From Hoyosella rhizosphaerae (lineage in GTDB: Bacteria > Actinomycetota > Actinomycetes > Mycobacteriales > Mycobacteriaceae): a stretch of DNA of 64,000 bases. Under the pieces are notes generated by a model that was not told where the DNA came from, made no database searches, and was given only the letters and a program-made list of their open reading frames with translations. Where the stretch lies: NCBI RefSeq assembly GCF_014643175.1, contig NZ_BMJH01000001.1, positions 806,001-870,000 of the forward strand, given 5' to 3'. Of the stretch, positions 25,777 to 34,754 are shown one piece after another (the stretch's first letter is position 1; every line of letters begins with the position of its first letter). The position numbers and the translations under genes were made by a program.

Positions 25777-27354
25777 ATGCTCAAAAAAGCGCACGACCGC
25801 ATGGGCCTCAGGACAGACCCCATAATCTTCTTCGTCTCCGCCGGAATCGCCATCGGTTTCGTACTATTCGCCATCCTGTTCACTGGATTCGTTGACAGCG
25901 TCTTCACTGCCGCACGGGACTGGCTACTCACGTCGTTCGGTTGGTTCTACATCCTCGGCGTCACCTCATTTCTCTTGTTCCTCATCTGGATCGCGTTCAG
26001 CCGATACGGCCACGTCAAGCTAGGTGGAGAAGACGAAAAACCCGAGTACAGCAACATGGCGTGGTTTTCGATGCTGTTCGCCGCTGGAATCGGCACGATC
26101 CTCATGTTCTGGGGCGTTGCCGAGCCAATCAGCCACTACGCGAACCCGCCGCGCGGGGATGTGGAACCCGAATCAATCGCTGCGATGGACGAAGCGATGG
26201 GCTTCACGCTCTACCACTTCGGGCTGCATACCTGGACGATCTTCTGCCTACCAGCGCTGGCATTTTCCTACTTTGTCTACAAGCGCGGACTGCCAATGCG
26301 GGTCAGTTCGATCTTCTACCCCATCCTCGGCGACCGGATCCACGGCCCCATCGGAAAATCGATCGACATCCTTGCCGTCATCGGCACACTTTTCGGCGTG
26401 GCCACCTCCATCGGTTTGGGCACCTTGCAAATCAATTCCGGACTCAACAGCCTCTTCGGTGTACCGGAAGGCAAATTAACCCAAGTCCTGCTTATTTTCG
26501 GCATCACACTGATTGCAATCGGATCTGTCGTTCTCGGTCTCGACAAAGGCATCAAACGACTGTCCAACATCAACATCACGATGGCGATAGGTTTGCTCGT
26601 TTTCATCTTCATCTCCGGCGCAACCCTGTATCTGGCCAAGGGGATCATCGAGACCACGGGGACCTACCTCAAGTGGATAGTGCCGCTGTCATTCTGGACC
26701 GACGCCGCCGACGTCAACCCCGGTTGGCAAGGCAACTGGACGGTCTTCTACTGGGCTTGGACCATCACGTGGGCACCGTTCGTGGGAATCTTCATTGCCC
26801 GCATTTCGCGCGGCCGCACCATACGCCAGTTTGTCGGCGGCGTTCTTGGCCTCCCCACCGCGTTTTCCATCATCTGGTTCAGCGTCTTCGGGCTGTCATC
26901 CTTTGACATCGAACGCAACCGAGATGGCAACCTCATTCAAGAAGTGGTGGTGGAAAACGACATACCGGGAGCGCTGTTCAGTTTCCTCGAAAACTTCCCA
27001 TTCACTACCTTTGTCGCCGCAATATCCGTGCTCATAGTCGTCATCTTTTTCACAACGTCGTCCGACTCAGCGTCACTAGTGATCGACATGCTGTGTACAG
27101 GTGAGTCAGGGATGGGCCCCACCCGTCAGCGCGTATTTTGGGCGGCCCTCGAAGGTGTCGTCGGCGCAACACTTCTCGCAGCGGCAGCCGGAACGGACGG
27201 GCTCACAGCATTACAGCAAGTCATTACTGTCATCGGTTTGCCGTTCTTCCTTATCGGGTTCCTGATGATGTATAACCTCGTCAAGGCCCTTCGCGAAGAC
27301 CACGTATCTACCGGAGATCCAGTACGAGCGTGGAAGCACGCCAAATTCCGATAG
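25777..27354 (+). CDS. BCCT-family transporter (betaine/carnitine/choline type)
   Basis: 525 residues, 12 predicted membrane helices, start set by AAGGAG. The signature WAWTITWAPFVGIFIARISR with the Trp-rich substrate-binding helix is that of BetP/BetT-type carriers. It imports quaternary amines with Na+ or H+. It lacks the long charged C-terminal osmosensor of BetP, ending soon after the last helix, so an uptake role for catabolism or for betaine synthesis is more likely than osmosensing. Divergent from the ALDH-GMC operon. Confidence 0.92.
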   Translation: MLKKAHDRMGLRTDPIIFFVSAGIAIGFVLFAILFTGFVDSVFTAARDWLLTSFGWFYILGVTSFLLFLIWIAFSRYGHVKLGGEDEKPEYSNMAWFSMLFAAGIGTILMFWGVAEPISHYANPPRGDVEPESIAAMDEAMGFTLYHFGLHTWTIFCLPALAFSYFVYKRGLPMRVSSIFYPILGDRIHGPIGKSIDILAVIGTLFGVATSIGLGTLQINSGLNSLFGVPEGKLTQVLLIFGITLIAIGSVVLGLDKGIKRLSNINITMAIGLLVFIFISGATLYLAKGIIETTGTYLKWIVPLSFWTDAADVNPGWQGNWTVFYWAWTITWAPFVGIFIARISRGRTIRQFVGGVLGLPTAFSIIWFSVFGLSSFDIERNRDGNLIQEVVVENDIPGALFSFLENFPFTTFVAAISVLIVVIFFTTSSDSASLVIDMLCTGESGMGPTRQRVFWAALEGVVGATLLAAAAGTDGLTALQQVITVIGLPFFLIGFLMMYNLVKALREDHVSTGDPVRAWKHAKFR

Positions 27355-27371
27355 GTCCCGATCGTCGAAAA

Positions 27372-27761
27372 CTATTCCAAACCACTCAGATCAGAGGGGA
27401 CGTCAACAGCATTTTCTTTCAGAAACGACAGGTCGACGATACTCAGAACCTTCTCATTGGTGGCAGCCAACACCACTGGAGCAGCTACGCCATCACGGTG
27501 CGCCTGTAACCAGTTGCGCGCCGTCACACACCAACGGTCACCCGGGTTCAACCCTGGGAAGCCATACATTGGCATTGGACTGCTGAGGTTATTCCCAATC
27601 GACTTCTGGTGCTCCAAGAACTCGGCCGTCACGACCGCACAGATGGTGTGACTTCCGCGATCATCGTCACCTGTACTGCAGCAACCATCACGGTAGAACC
27701 CTGTTAAAGGTTCCGTGCTACACACCTCGAGTTCGCCGCCAACAACATTGCGTTCCGCCAT
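27372..27761 (-). CDS. DUF2237 family protein
   Basis: 129 residues from the ATG at 27761. NVVGGELEVCSTEPLTGFYR, CCSTGDDDRGSHTICAVVTA, EFLEHQKSIGNDLS-like and FPGLNPGDRWCV blocks match the DUF2237 family almost motif for motif. It is cytosolic and small; no function is established. Conserved Cys and His residues could bind metal. It ends 17 bp from the convergent BCCT gene. Confidence 0.85.
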   Translation of the reverse strand: MAERNVVGGELEVCSTEPLTGFYRDGCCSTGDDDRGSHTICAVVTAEFLEHQKSIGNNLSSPMPMYGFPGLNPGDRWCVTARNWLQAHRDGVAAPVVLAATNEKVLSIVDLSFLKENAVDVPSDLSGLE

Positions 27762-27915
27762 AGGACCACTGTAGGCGCGTAAAGCGTTTCCCACCGCCCG
27801 CACGGCGGCAAATGCGGCATCTCACTTCAGCCCCAAGCAAGATCGAACCCGGGTAGCGTAAGAACCGCAATGTTCCCGAACTGTGCTTCCGCGCAGAAAA
27901 AGCGAGGTGATGACA

Positions 27916-28383
27916 ATGAGCTACCCAGGATATGACCCCAGTTCAGGCGCTCCTGTTGGTGGACAACCAGCCGGACTACTAGTGCGATTCACCGCCCGAG
28001 TTATTGACTGGTTCGTTTGGATCGTCCTCAGCGCATTCGTGTTCTTCATCCTCCGCGCCGTCAACGCTCCCGAACTTCTTGCTGCGGCACCCGGTGTGGT
28101 TTTCGGATACCTATACTTTGTCGTGTTCGAGGTGACGACAGGCTCGACGATCGGTAAGAAGTTTGTCGGACTGTCTGTACGCGGCAGTGGAGGCGCAGCC
28201 CAGCCGTCCGTGAAGGACTCAGCTGTGCGCAACGCATTCATGATCTTGAACTTGATTCCGTTCCTCGGCACGTTGCTGTGGTTGGGTGCAAGTATCGCTA
28301 TCGCAGTGACAATCAGGTCGAGCTCCACCAACCAGGGCATTCACGACGGCTTCGCTGGTGGGACACAAGTAGTTCGCGGATAA
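27916..28383 (+). CDS. RDD-family membrane protein
   Basis: 155 residues from the ATG at 27916 with GAGGTGA just upstream. A Pro/Gly-rich N-terminus (SYPGYDPSSGAPVGGQPAG) leads to the RDD motif in RFTARVIDWFVW, then two to three membrane helices (FVFFILRAV, VVFGYLYFVVFEV, LNLIPFLGTLLWLGASIAIAV). Such proteins sit in the cytoplasmic membrane; some affect Na+/H+ exchange but most are uncharacterised. Confidence 0.82.
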   Translation: MSYPGYDPSSGAPVGGQPAGLLVRFTARVIDWFVWIVLSAFVFFILRAVNAPELLAAAPGVVFGYLYFVVFEVTTGSTIGKKFVGLSVRGSGGAAQPSVKDSAVRNAFMILNLIPFLGTLLWLGASIAIAVTIRSSSTNQGIHDGFAGGTQVVRG

Positions 28384-28394
28384 CAGCACCAAAC

Positions 28395-28856
28395 CTAGTG
28401 CGCTGCGGTGGCGGCTCGGGCGATGTCGTCAAGGTCTTGACTGATCATCCGTTTCGTTATCGCAGCGCCCAGGTAGCCGAGAGTATTGCTCACTAGCTTT
28501 CGAAGCCCATGCAACTCCGGCAACTCAGCGGAAAACGTATAAACCACGTCCGTTCCGCCGTTCACCTCCGTGAGGTGAATTTCGGATACGTAGCGAACCC
28601 CGCCGTCCTCCGATGTGATGACAATGCGCCCAGGAACCTCCATCGCCGACACCCACATCTCTTCAGTGGCTTCTTTGCCTAGAAGTTTGCGGGTTTCTCG
28701 CCATCGCATCCCGACTCGAAAACTACCCTCTGTTAACCGCTCCACCCTGGTGACAGAGCTCAGAATTTGCGGCGAGTGGTCGAGATCGGTGATGACACGC
28801 CACACATTTCCAATCGGTGAATTTACAAACTTTTCGACCTCGACAATGTTGCGCAC
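28395..28856 (-). CDS. SRPBCC-family protein
   Basis: 153 residues from a GTG at 28856 with AAGGGA 7 nt upstream. VEKFVNSPIGNVWRVITDLDHSPQILSSV is the typical N-terminal strand-helix of the polyketide-cyclase/START-like fold, and the protein ends in a long helix (LGYLGAAITKRMISQDLDDI). A hydrophobic ligand is likely; role unknown. Tail-to-tail with the RDD gene (11-bp gap). Confidence 0.8.
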   Translation of the reverse strand: MRNIVEVEKFVNSPIGNVWRVITDLDHSPQILSSVTRVERLTEGSFRVGMRWRETRKLLGKEATEEMWVSAMEVPGRIVITSEDGGVRYVSEIHLTEVNGGTDVVYTFSAELPELHGLRKLVSNTLGYLGAAITKRMISQDLDDIARAATAAH

Positions 28857-28973
28857 CAACTGGTCCCTTCGCGCTTGGAGTAACACTGTCTACGCTACTT
28901 CGAATAGACGTGTACTGGTGGGACACCAGGCCGGATTACTAACGCGGTTCGTTGAGATGGAAAGGACACTGCT

Positions 28974-30620
28974 GTGCGCCTCAGCCAATTCATCAGCAGA
29001 TCGTTAGAGAATCTCGCTGAGCCCCGCGAGGGATTCAACCCCGAACTGCCGTGGTTTCTGACTGAGGATGAACGCGATAATCCCGACACCACGATGCGAC
29101 TCTGGTCAACAGGCAACGCCGTAACACCACTCGTTGATGGCCGCACATACTTTGCACGCTTGGCCGACGCTTTAGCAGCCGCCGCTGAAGGTGACATCGT
29201 TTTCTTCACCGACTGGCGCGGTGACCCCGAACAGCTACTCACCGACGACGGCATCACTGTCGTGGAGGCACTCGTGGCAGCCGCCGAACGCGGCGCCTTA
29301 GTACGTGGGCTCATGTGGCGATCACACCCCGAAACATTCGGGTTCGCCGGTGCAAAAAACCGTGAACTAGCGGACAAGATCGGCGCCGTCGACGGCGAAA
29401 TAGTTCTTGACCAACGTGTGCTCAACCTGGGCAGTCATCATCAAAAATTCTTCGTCATCCGCTACAGCAACCCAGATATTGACGATGTGGCGTTCGTTGG
29501 TGGTATCGATATCGCCAGAAGTCGAAGAGATGATAGTTCTCATGTGGGTGACCCACTGAGCAGGCCGTTTCCGCCCGAATATGGGCCACGCCCACCGTGG
29601 CACGACATTCAGGTGGAAATCCGTGGCCCCGCCGTACGCGATGTGGAAGAAACATTCCGCGAACGCTGGAACGACCCGGCTGCGCCCTCACGACTGCCAT
29701 GGCAATCGATTCCAGACATGCTCCACCCCCGCATTCCTTTTGTCCCAAGCGAACTTCCTGCGCCAACGCCCGAGCCTCCTGCCCTGGGAACGTGCGACGT
29801 TCAACTGTTGCGCACCTATCCCAGCCGACGCCCCACGTATCCTTTTGCTAAACGAGGTGAGCGAAGCGTGGCCCGGGCCTACGCAAAAGCACTCCACCGG
29901 GCGCGGCGACTCGTGTACATCGAGGATCAGTATCTGTGGTCCCTCGACGTGGCGCGCGTATTCGCGCATGCGCTGCGCACCTCCCCTGACTTGCACATCG
30001 TTGTCGTGGTGCCGCGATACCTCGACGATGACAGTCCCGTCACCATCCCGTCCGCACTACTCGGGCACGCAGAGGCGCTTAACGAATTACAGACAGCCGG
30101 ACCCGACCGGGTGGCGGTGTATGACATCGAGAACTCCGAGTCGACACCTATCTACGTTCATGCCAAGGCCTGCATCATTGATGACGTGTGGGCGACCGTG
30201 GGCAGTGACAACTTCAATCGCCGGTCCTGGACCCACGACTCAGAACTCACGGCGGCCATCGTTGACAACCGCGAAGACCCCCGCGAACCGCTCGACCCTG
30301 CCGGGCTAGGCGACAAAGCGCGCGTGTTCGCCCGAGACCTGCGCCTCCAATTGGCCGCCGAACACCTTGACCGCCAGCCCGACGACGTTGATGATCTGCT
30401 CGACCCCCTACGTTTTTTCAACGTACTTCACGACAGTGCACGCGAGCTCGAACAGTGGCACCAACGGGGGGAACTCGGGCAACGCCCACCCGGCAGGCTG
30501 CGCCCTCATTCGATAGATCCGTCGCCGTCGTGGCAACGCACACTTGCATCGCCGATGTACCGGCGAATTGTGGACCCAGATGGTCGGCCCATGCGTATGC
30601 GCCTAACGCGGCGGTTTTGA
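28974..30620 (+). CDS. Phospholipase D-family protein (two HKD motifs)
   Basis: 548 residues from a GTG at 28974 behind AAAGGA. Motif 1 is GSHHQKFFVIRYSN (about residue 145), motif 2 is VHAKACIIDDVWATVGSDN with NRRSW after it (about 395). Together they form the two-fold PLD active site, which acts through a phosphohistidine. No signal peptide is visible, so a cytosolic or membrane-associated role (phospholipid turnover, cardiolipin-like chemistry) is more likely than secretion. The first HKD is less canonical because its Asp is displaced by an insertion. Confidence 0.88.
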   Translation: MRLSQFISRSLENLAEPREGFNPELPWFLTEDERDNPDTTMRLWSTGNAVTPLVDGRTYFARLADALAAAAEGDIVFFTDWRGDPEQLLTDDGITVVEALVAAAERGALVRGLMWRSHPETFGFAGAKNRELADKIGAVDGEIVLDQRVLNLGSHHQKFFVIRYSNPDIDDVAFVGGIDIARSRRDDSSHVGDPLSRPFPPEYGPRPPWHDIQVEIRGPAVRDVEETFRERWNDPAAPSRLPWQSIPDMLHPRIPFVPSELPAPTPEPPALGTCDVQLLRTYPSRRPTYPFAKRGERSVARAYAKALHRARRLVYIEDQYLWSLDVARVFAHALRTSPDLHIVVVVPRYLDDDSPVTIPSALLGHAEALNELQTAGPDRVAVYDIENSESTPIYVHAKACIIDDVWATVGSDNFNRRSWTHDSELTAAIVDNREDPREPLDPAGLGDKARVFARDLRLQLAAEHLDRQPDDVDDLLDPLRFFNVLHDSARELEQWHQRGELGQRPPGRLRPHSIDPSPSWQRTLASPMYRRIVDPDGRPMRMRLTRRF

Positions 30621-30635
30621 GCCTCAGCACGCGCT

Positions 30636-31118
30636 TTACAGAAGCAGCGCCACGCCCAGGCAAATAACTGCACCAATCGCAAGACCCATTCGAATGACAT
30701 TAAAGCGACACCACGGAACTTCAAACCGTTCACGCGCAGCTGACAAGTGCGCACTGTCATCGACATCAACCGCAGCGAACTCCACGTTCAGCGGAATATT
30801 CCGCACACCCGTAAGCGCGAGAACTCCCCCATACAAAACCAGTGCAGCCACCGTGAAAGCAATGACACTGGCATGGCCGTTGACAACGGCTATCAATGCA
30901 GATGCCGCGATTAAAACACCTGCCCCGATGTACACCGACAGGAACCACGGGTTAAGGATCGTGGTGTTGATCCGTTGCATCATGTCCACAAAGTCGCGGT
31001 CAGGGACTGTGCGCAATGCGGGCATTATTGCCACCGCAAATCCGAAAAATAGGCCCGCCACGAGGCCCGCAGTCACAGCACTAGCCACCAAAGTTATCGC
31101 CATGAGGATCTCAAGCAT
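30636..31118 (-). CDS. DUF1772 (anthrone-oxygenase-like) membrane protein
   Basis: 160 residues from the ATG at 31118 with AGGAGG upstream. Four hydrophobic segments and the pattern GFAVAIMPALR near the first, VRNIPLN in the middle and a W-x-x-x-N-x-x-R (WCRFNVIRMG) before the last helix mark DUF1772. Family members are four-helix membrane proteins; a few act in polyketide anthrone oxidation, most are unassigned. Confidence 0.78.
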   Translation of the reverse strand: MLEILMAITLVASAVTAGLVAGLFFGFAVAIMPALRTVPDRDFVDMMQRINTTILNPWFLSVYIGAGVLIAASALIAVVNGHASVIAFTVAALVLYGGVLALTGVRNIPLNVEFAAVDVDDSAHLSAARERFEVPWCRFNVIRMGLAIGAVICLGVALLL

Positions 31119-31381
31119 CAGCAATCGCCTCCTGCACTCATTGTCTCATTTGGCGAATTATTGGCAGCCAGAAAACACCGCGCACCGCACCCTCTTGGGG
31201 TGTAAAACCCGAGGATTTGGGGCGAAAGGCACAACCAACTATGGCGATCAAAAACCCCAGGTGCCCGCCACGAGCGAGGTTTTCATCCCCGTGTCGTGTT
31301 CCGCTGCCGTAACATGGTGCCCGCCGTTCGCACGAGAACTCAGAATGTCGGCCATGCAGTGAAAGCGGGAAGAGAGCAACC

Positions 31382-33619
31382 ATGAGCGCCCAAAAGCCCA
31401 CCATCATTTACACGCTGACAGACGAGGCGCCTCTGCTTGCGACAGCCGCGTTTCTCCCTGTAGTGCGGACATTCGCCGAGTCAGCGGGGATTGCAGTTGA
31501 AACGAGTGACATCTCTGTTGCTGCCCGAGTGCTCGCTGAATTCTCTGACTATCTTGATGAGGATCAGCGCCTGCCCGACAACCTTGCTGAACTTGGTCGG
31601 CTAACGCAGCTACCCGAAACAAACATTCTTAAGTTGCCCAACATTAGTGCGTCTGTGCCGCAGCTTCTGACTGTGATCAAGGAGCTTCAAGGAAAAGGCT
31701 ACGCAGTCCCGGACTACCCACAGGACTTGAAAACGGACGAAGACAAAGAAATCCGCGACCGTTACTCCAAGTGCCTAGGCAGCGCGGTAAACCCTGTGCT
31801 GCGTGAAGGAAACTCCGACCGCCGCGCCCCCAAGGCGGTGAAAGAGTATGTGCGCAAGCATCCGCACAGCATGGGTGAGTGGTCGATGGCGTCGCGCTCC
31901 CACGTCGCACATATGAAGCACGGCGACTTTTACCACGGTGAGAAGTCAATGACGTTGGACCGCGCTCGTGACGTCAAGATGGAGCTCGTGACCGACAGCG
32001 GGCAAACAATCGTGCTCAAGCCGAAGGTCTCCCTCGGCGAAGGCGACGTGATCGACAGCATGTTCATGAGCAAGAAGGCTCTCGTTGAGTTTTACGAAGA
32101 GCAAATGGAGGACGCACGCAAGACCGGCGTCATGCTGTCGCTGCATGTCAAGGCAACAATGATGAAAGTTTCGCATCCGATCGTCTTCGGCCACGCGGTC
32201 CGGGTCTTCTACAAGGAAGCCTTTGCGAAGCACCAGGAGCTTTTCGACGAGCTTGGCGTGAACGTCAACAATGGACTTGGGGATCTGTACGACAAGATTG
32301 AGTCGCTGCCCAGTTCGCAGCGCGACGAGATCATTAAAGACCTGCACGACTGCCACGAGCACCGTCCGGAACTGGCGATGGTCGACTCGGCCCGAGGTAT
32401 TTCAAACTTCCATTCGCCAAGCGACGTCATTGTCGACGCTTCAATGCCAGCGATGATCCGTTCTGGCGGCAAAATGTATGGTGCCGACGGGCGAACGAAG
32501 GACACCAAGGCTGTGATGCCGGAGTCAACATTCGCCCGCATCTACCAGGAGATCATCAACTTCTGTAAGACCAACGGCGCTTTTGACCCAACCACCATGG
32601 GAACTGTGCCCAACGTCGGATTGATGGCTCAAAAAGCTGAAGAGTACGGCAGCCACGACAAGACCTTCGAAGTGCCGGAAGACGGCGATGCCAACATCGT
32701 CGATCTCGAAACCGGAGAGGTGCTGCTGACGCAGCGTGTAGAAGCCGACGACATCTGGCGGATGTGCACTGTAAAGGACGCGCCCATTCGAGATTGGGTG
32801 AAGCTCGCCGTTACCCGGGCCCGCGATTCGGGCATGCCCGTGTTGTTCTGGTTGGATCGCTACCGCCCACACGAGAACGAGCTCATCAAAAAGGTCCAGA
32901 CGTACCTGAAGGACCACGACACCACTGGACTCGACATCCAGATCATGTCGCAGGTGCGGTCGATGCGCTACACGCTCGAACGCGCGATGCGCGGTCTAGA
33001 CACCATCGCCGCTACCGGCAACATTCTGCGCGACTACCTCACCGACTTGTTCCCGATCCTGGAATTGGGCACAAGCGCCAAGATGTTGTCCATCGTGCCG
33101 TTGATGGCCGGTGGAGGTCTGTACGAAACAGGTGCGGGCGGTTCGGCACCGAAGCACGTGAAGCAACTGGTGGAAGAAAACCACCTGCGCTGGGATTCCC
33201 TTGGGGAGTTCCTCGCGCTGGCCGTCAGCCTGGAAGACCTGGGTCGCAAGACAGGCAACAAACAGGCGGTCATTCTTGCTACGGCGTTAGATGCGGCGAC
33301 CGGAAAGTTGTTGGAGAACAATAAGAACCCCTCGCGACGGACCGGCGAACTGGATAACCGAGGCAGTCAGTTCTACCTTGCGCTCTATTGGGCGCAGGAA
33401 CTCGCCGCACAGACCGAGGACGAGGACTTGCGTGCCCGCTTTGCCCCGCTGGCAAAAGCACTAGCCGAGAACGAGGAAGCCATCGTCAGGGAACTCGCCG
33501 AGGTGCAAGGTTCGCAGGTCGACATTGGCGGCTACTACCTGCCAGACAGTGAGAAACTCGCATCGGTGATGCGCCCGAGCAAGACGTTCAACACCACACT
33601 GGAGTCCGCAAAGGCCTGA
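31382..33619 (+). CDS. icd: Isocitrate dehydrogenase, monomeric NADP-dependent
   Basis: 745 residues, the exact size class of the monomeric IDH (about 740), unlike the 410-residue dimeric form. The N-terminus [21 protein letters not shown], the block [20 protein letters not shown] (isocitrate-phosphate contact) and the C-terminal [16 protein letters not shown] are family hallmarks. It converts isocitrate to 2-oxoglutarate with NADP+ in the TCA cycle. Monocistronic, with a 263-bp upstream region that holds no gene I can support. Confidence 0.96.
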   Translation: MSAQKPTIIYTLTDEAPLLATAAFLPVVRTFAESAGIAVETSDISVAARVLAEFSDYLDEDQRLPDNLAELGRLTQLPETNILKLPNISASVPQLLTVIKELQGKGYAVPDYPQDLKTDEDKEIRDRYSKCLGSAVNPVLREGNSDRRAPKAVKEYVRKHPHSMGEWSMASRSHVAHMKHGDFYHGEKSMTLDRARDVKMELVTDSGQTIVLKPKVSLGEGDVIDSMFMSKKALVEFYEEQMEDARKTGVMLSLHVKATMMKVSHPIVFGHAVRVFYKEAFAKHQELFDELGVNVNNGLGDLYDKIESLPSSQRDEIIKDLHDCHEHRPELAMVDSARGISNFHSPSDVIVDASMPAMIRSGGKMYGADGRTKDTKAVMPESTFARIYQEIINFCKTNGAFDPTTMGTVPNVGLMAQKAEEYGSHDKTFEVPEDGDANIVDLETGEVLLTQRVEADDIWRMCTVKDAPIRDWVKLAVTRARDSGMPVLFWLDRYRPHENELIKKVQTYLKDHDTTGLDIQIMSQVRSMRYTLERAMRGLDTIAATGNILRDYLTDLFPILELGTSAKMLSIVPLMAGGGLYETGAGGSAPKHVKQLVEENHLRWDSLGEFLALAVSLEDLGRKTGNKQAVILATALDAATGKLLENNKNPSRRTGELDNRGSQFYLALYWAQELAAQTEDEDLRARFAPLAKALAENEEAIVRELAEVQGSQVDIGGYYLPDSEKLASVMRPSKTFNTTLESAKA

Positions 33620-33694
33620 TACCGGCCAGCCGCGATCGTGAGCTCTGTGGGCAGTTAGCCGCGGTTCATAACCGATAGGCAGTATTGTTTTCAC

Positions 33695-34120
33695 ATGCCC
33701 AACGATCGGCTTCTTAAGGCCGCCAATACTCTGCACAAAGCTCTGCTCAAAGCCACGGGTGGACGCATCGGCAGCAGTATTGGCGGCATGCCCGTTCTTG
33801 AACTCATTACGGTCGGCCGCAAGTCTGGCCAGGAGCGTCGATCGATGCTCACTGCCCCCATCCACGACAACGGCGAATACGTTATCGTCGCCTCGCGCGG
33901 TGGCGACCCGATGCATCCAGCGTGGTACCACAATTTAGTGGCACAACCCGACGTCGACATCATTGTCGACGGCACGCGGATGCAGATGCGAGCCCGCACC
34001 ACTACGGGTGACGAACGCACTGAACTATGGTCCCGGATCGTGAAAGCTTTTCGCGGCTACGCCGACTACCAGAAGCGCACAACCCGCGAAATACCCGTGG
34101 TGGTCCTTACACCGCGCTAA
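33695..34120 (+). CDS. F420-dependent nitroreductase/quinone reductase family (Ddn-like)
   Basis: 141 residues with the split-barrel pattern of deazaflavin-dependent reductases: LELITVGRKSGQERRSMLTA, VASRGGDPMHPAWYHNLVAQPDV and a C-terminal IPVVVLTPR strand. Such enzymes reduce quinones or nitroheterocycles with F420H2 and occur in F420-making actinobacteria, which helps place the organism. The stop overlaps the stop of the convergent secreted protein (CTAA). Confidence 0.88.
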   Translation: MPNDRLLKAANTLHKALLKATGGRIGSSIGGMPVLELITVGRKSGQERRSMLTAPIHDNGEYVIVASRGGDPMHPAWYHNLVAQPDVDIIVDGTRMQMRARTTTGDERTELWSRIVKAFRGYADYQKRTTREIPVVVLTPR

Positions 34121-34650
34121 AACACGAGGATGAATCGCTCGATTACCCTTGGGGCGCCGGACCTGTCGTAGGCAAACCCCGCGTACACGCCTGGTTGCAC
34201 TTGGCGTATTTCATCCCGCACGAAGCCGAGCGGCCCACCCGCATAGTCGATGACGATGGTGGGTCTGCCGTCCATGAATGATGTCCCGACGTAAACCGAC
34301 GCTGGGAAAACTTCAGCGCCCAGAACCCGGTTCGACACCGTGCCTGATCCGAATGTTTTGCCGTGCCACACCAACTCGGCGACCGGGTTGTCGCGCACAA
34401 ACCCTTGCGCGACAGCATTGACGGGGACGGGGCCGGGCGACAGCGAGCGATAGAGCGCATCATATTCTGCTTGACTGCAACTGAAACGAAGATCGTTGAC
34501 CGTCGCCGCGGCGTTGCTGGCGCTCACCCCACAGGTGGGGCTCACCCGTGGCTGCGCACTCACTGTGCCCGCATTGATCGTCCCCGCTCCCACAGCGACG
34601 AGCGCGGCGATCGCAACAGTTGCCATTTGTCGAACAATCTTGCCACCCAT
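34117..34650 (-). CDS. Secreted protein of unknown function
   Basis: 177 residues. A signal peptide (hydrophobic 10-30, cleavage near VSAQP) precedes a compact domain with two Cys (PTCGVS and RFSCSQ), probably a disulfide. Conserved-looking blocks are VPVNAVAQGFVRDNP, WHGKTFGSGTVSNR and DYAGGPLGFVRDEIRQ. I think this is a conserved actinobacterial envelope family but cannot name it. AGGGG precedes the ATG. A CRP/GlxR-like site lies 49 bp upstream. Confidence 0.7.
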   Translation of the reverse strand: MGGKIVRQMATVAIAALVAVGAGTINAGTVSAQPRVSPTCGVSASNAAATVNDLRFSCSQAEYDALYRSLSPGPVPVNAVAQGFVRDNPVAELVWHGKTFGSGTVSNRVLGAEVFPASVYVGTSFMDGRPTIVIDYAGGPLGFVRDEIRQVQPGVYAGFAYDRSGAPRVIERFILVF

Positions 34651-34698
34651 GGGTCCCCTACCTTCGCGTGACGGAGTTGCCCCCCCAACCCTACTCTT

Positions 34699-34714
34699 TG
34701 TGATCTAGAACACA
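34699..34714. promoter_or_regulatory. CRP/GlxR-like site upstream of the secreted protein
   Basis: TGTGATCTAGAACACA: left half-site perfect, right half ACACA in place of TCACA, with a central CTAG. It lies between the start of the secreted protein (34650) and the stop of the lipoprotein gene (34755). Confidence 0.5.
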
Positions 34715-34754
34715 CATCAACTTGATCGTAGCTGGTGCAGGAGACCCTCAATCG

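Noticed and set aside
25941-26906. 321-codon plus-strand frame inside the BCCT gene
   Set aside because: His/Arg/Pro-rich translation with no motif, fully contained in a well-supported transporter gene.
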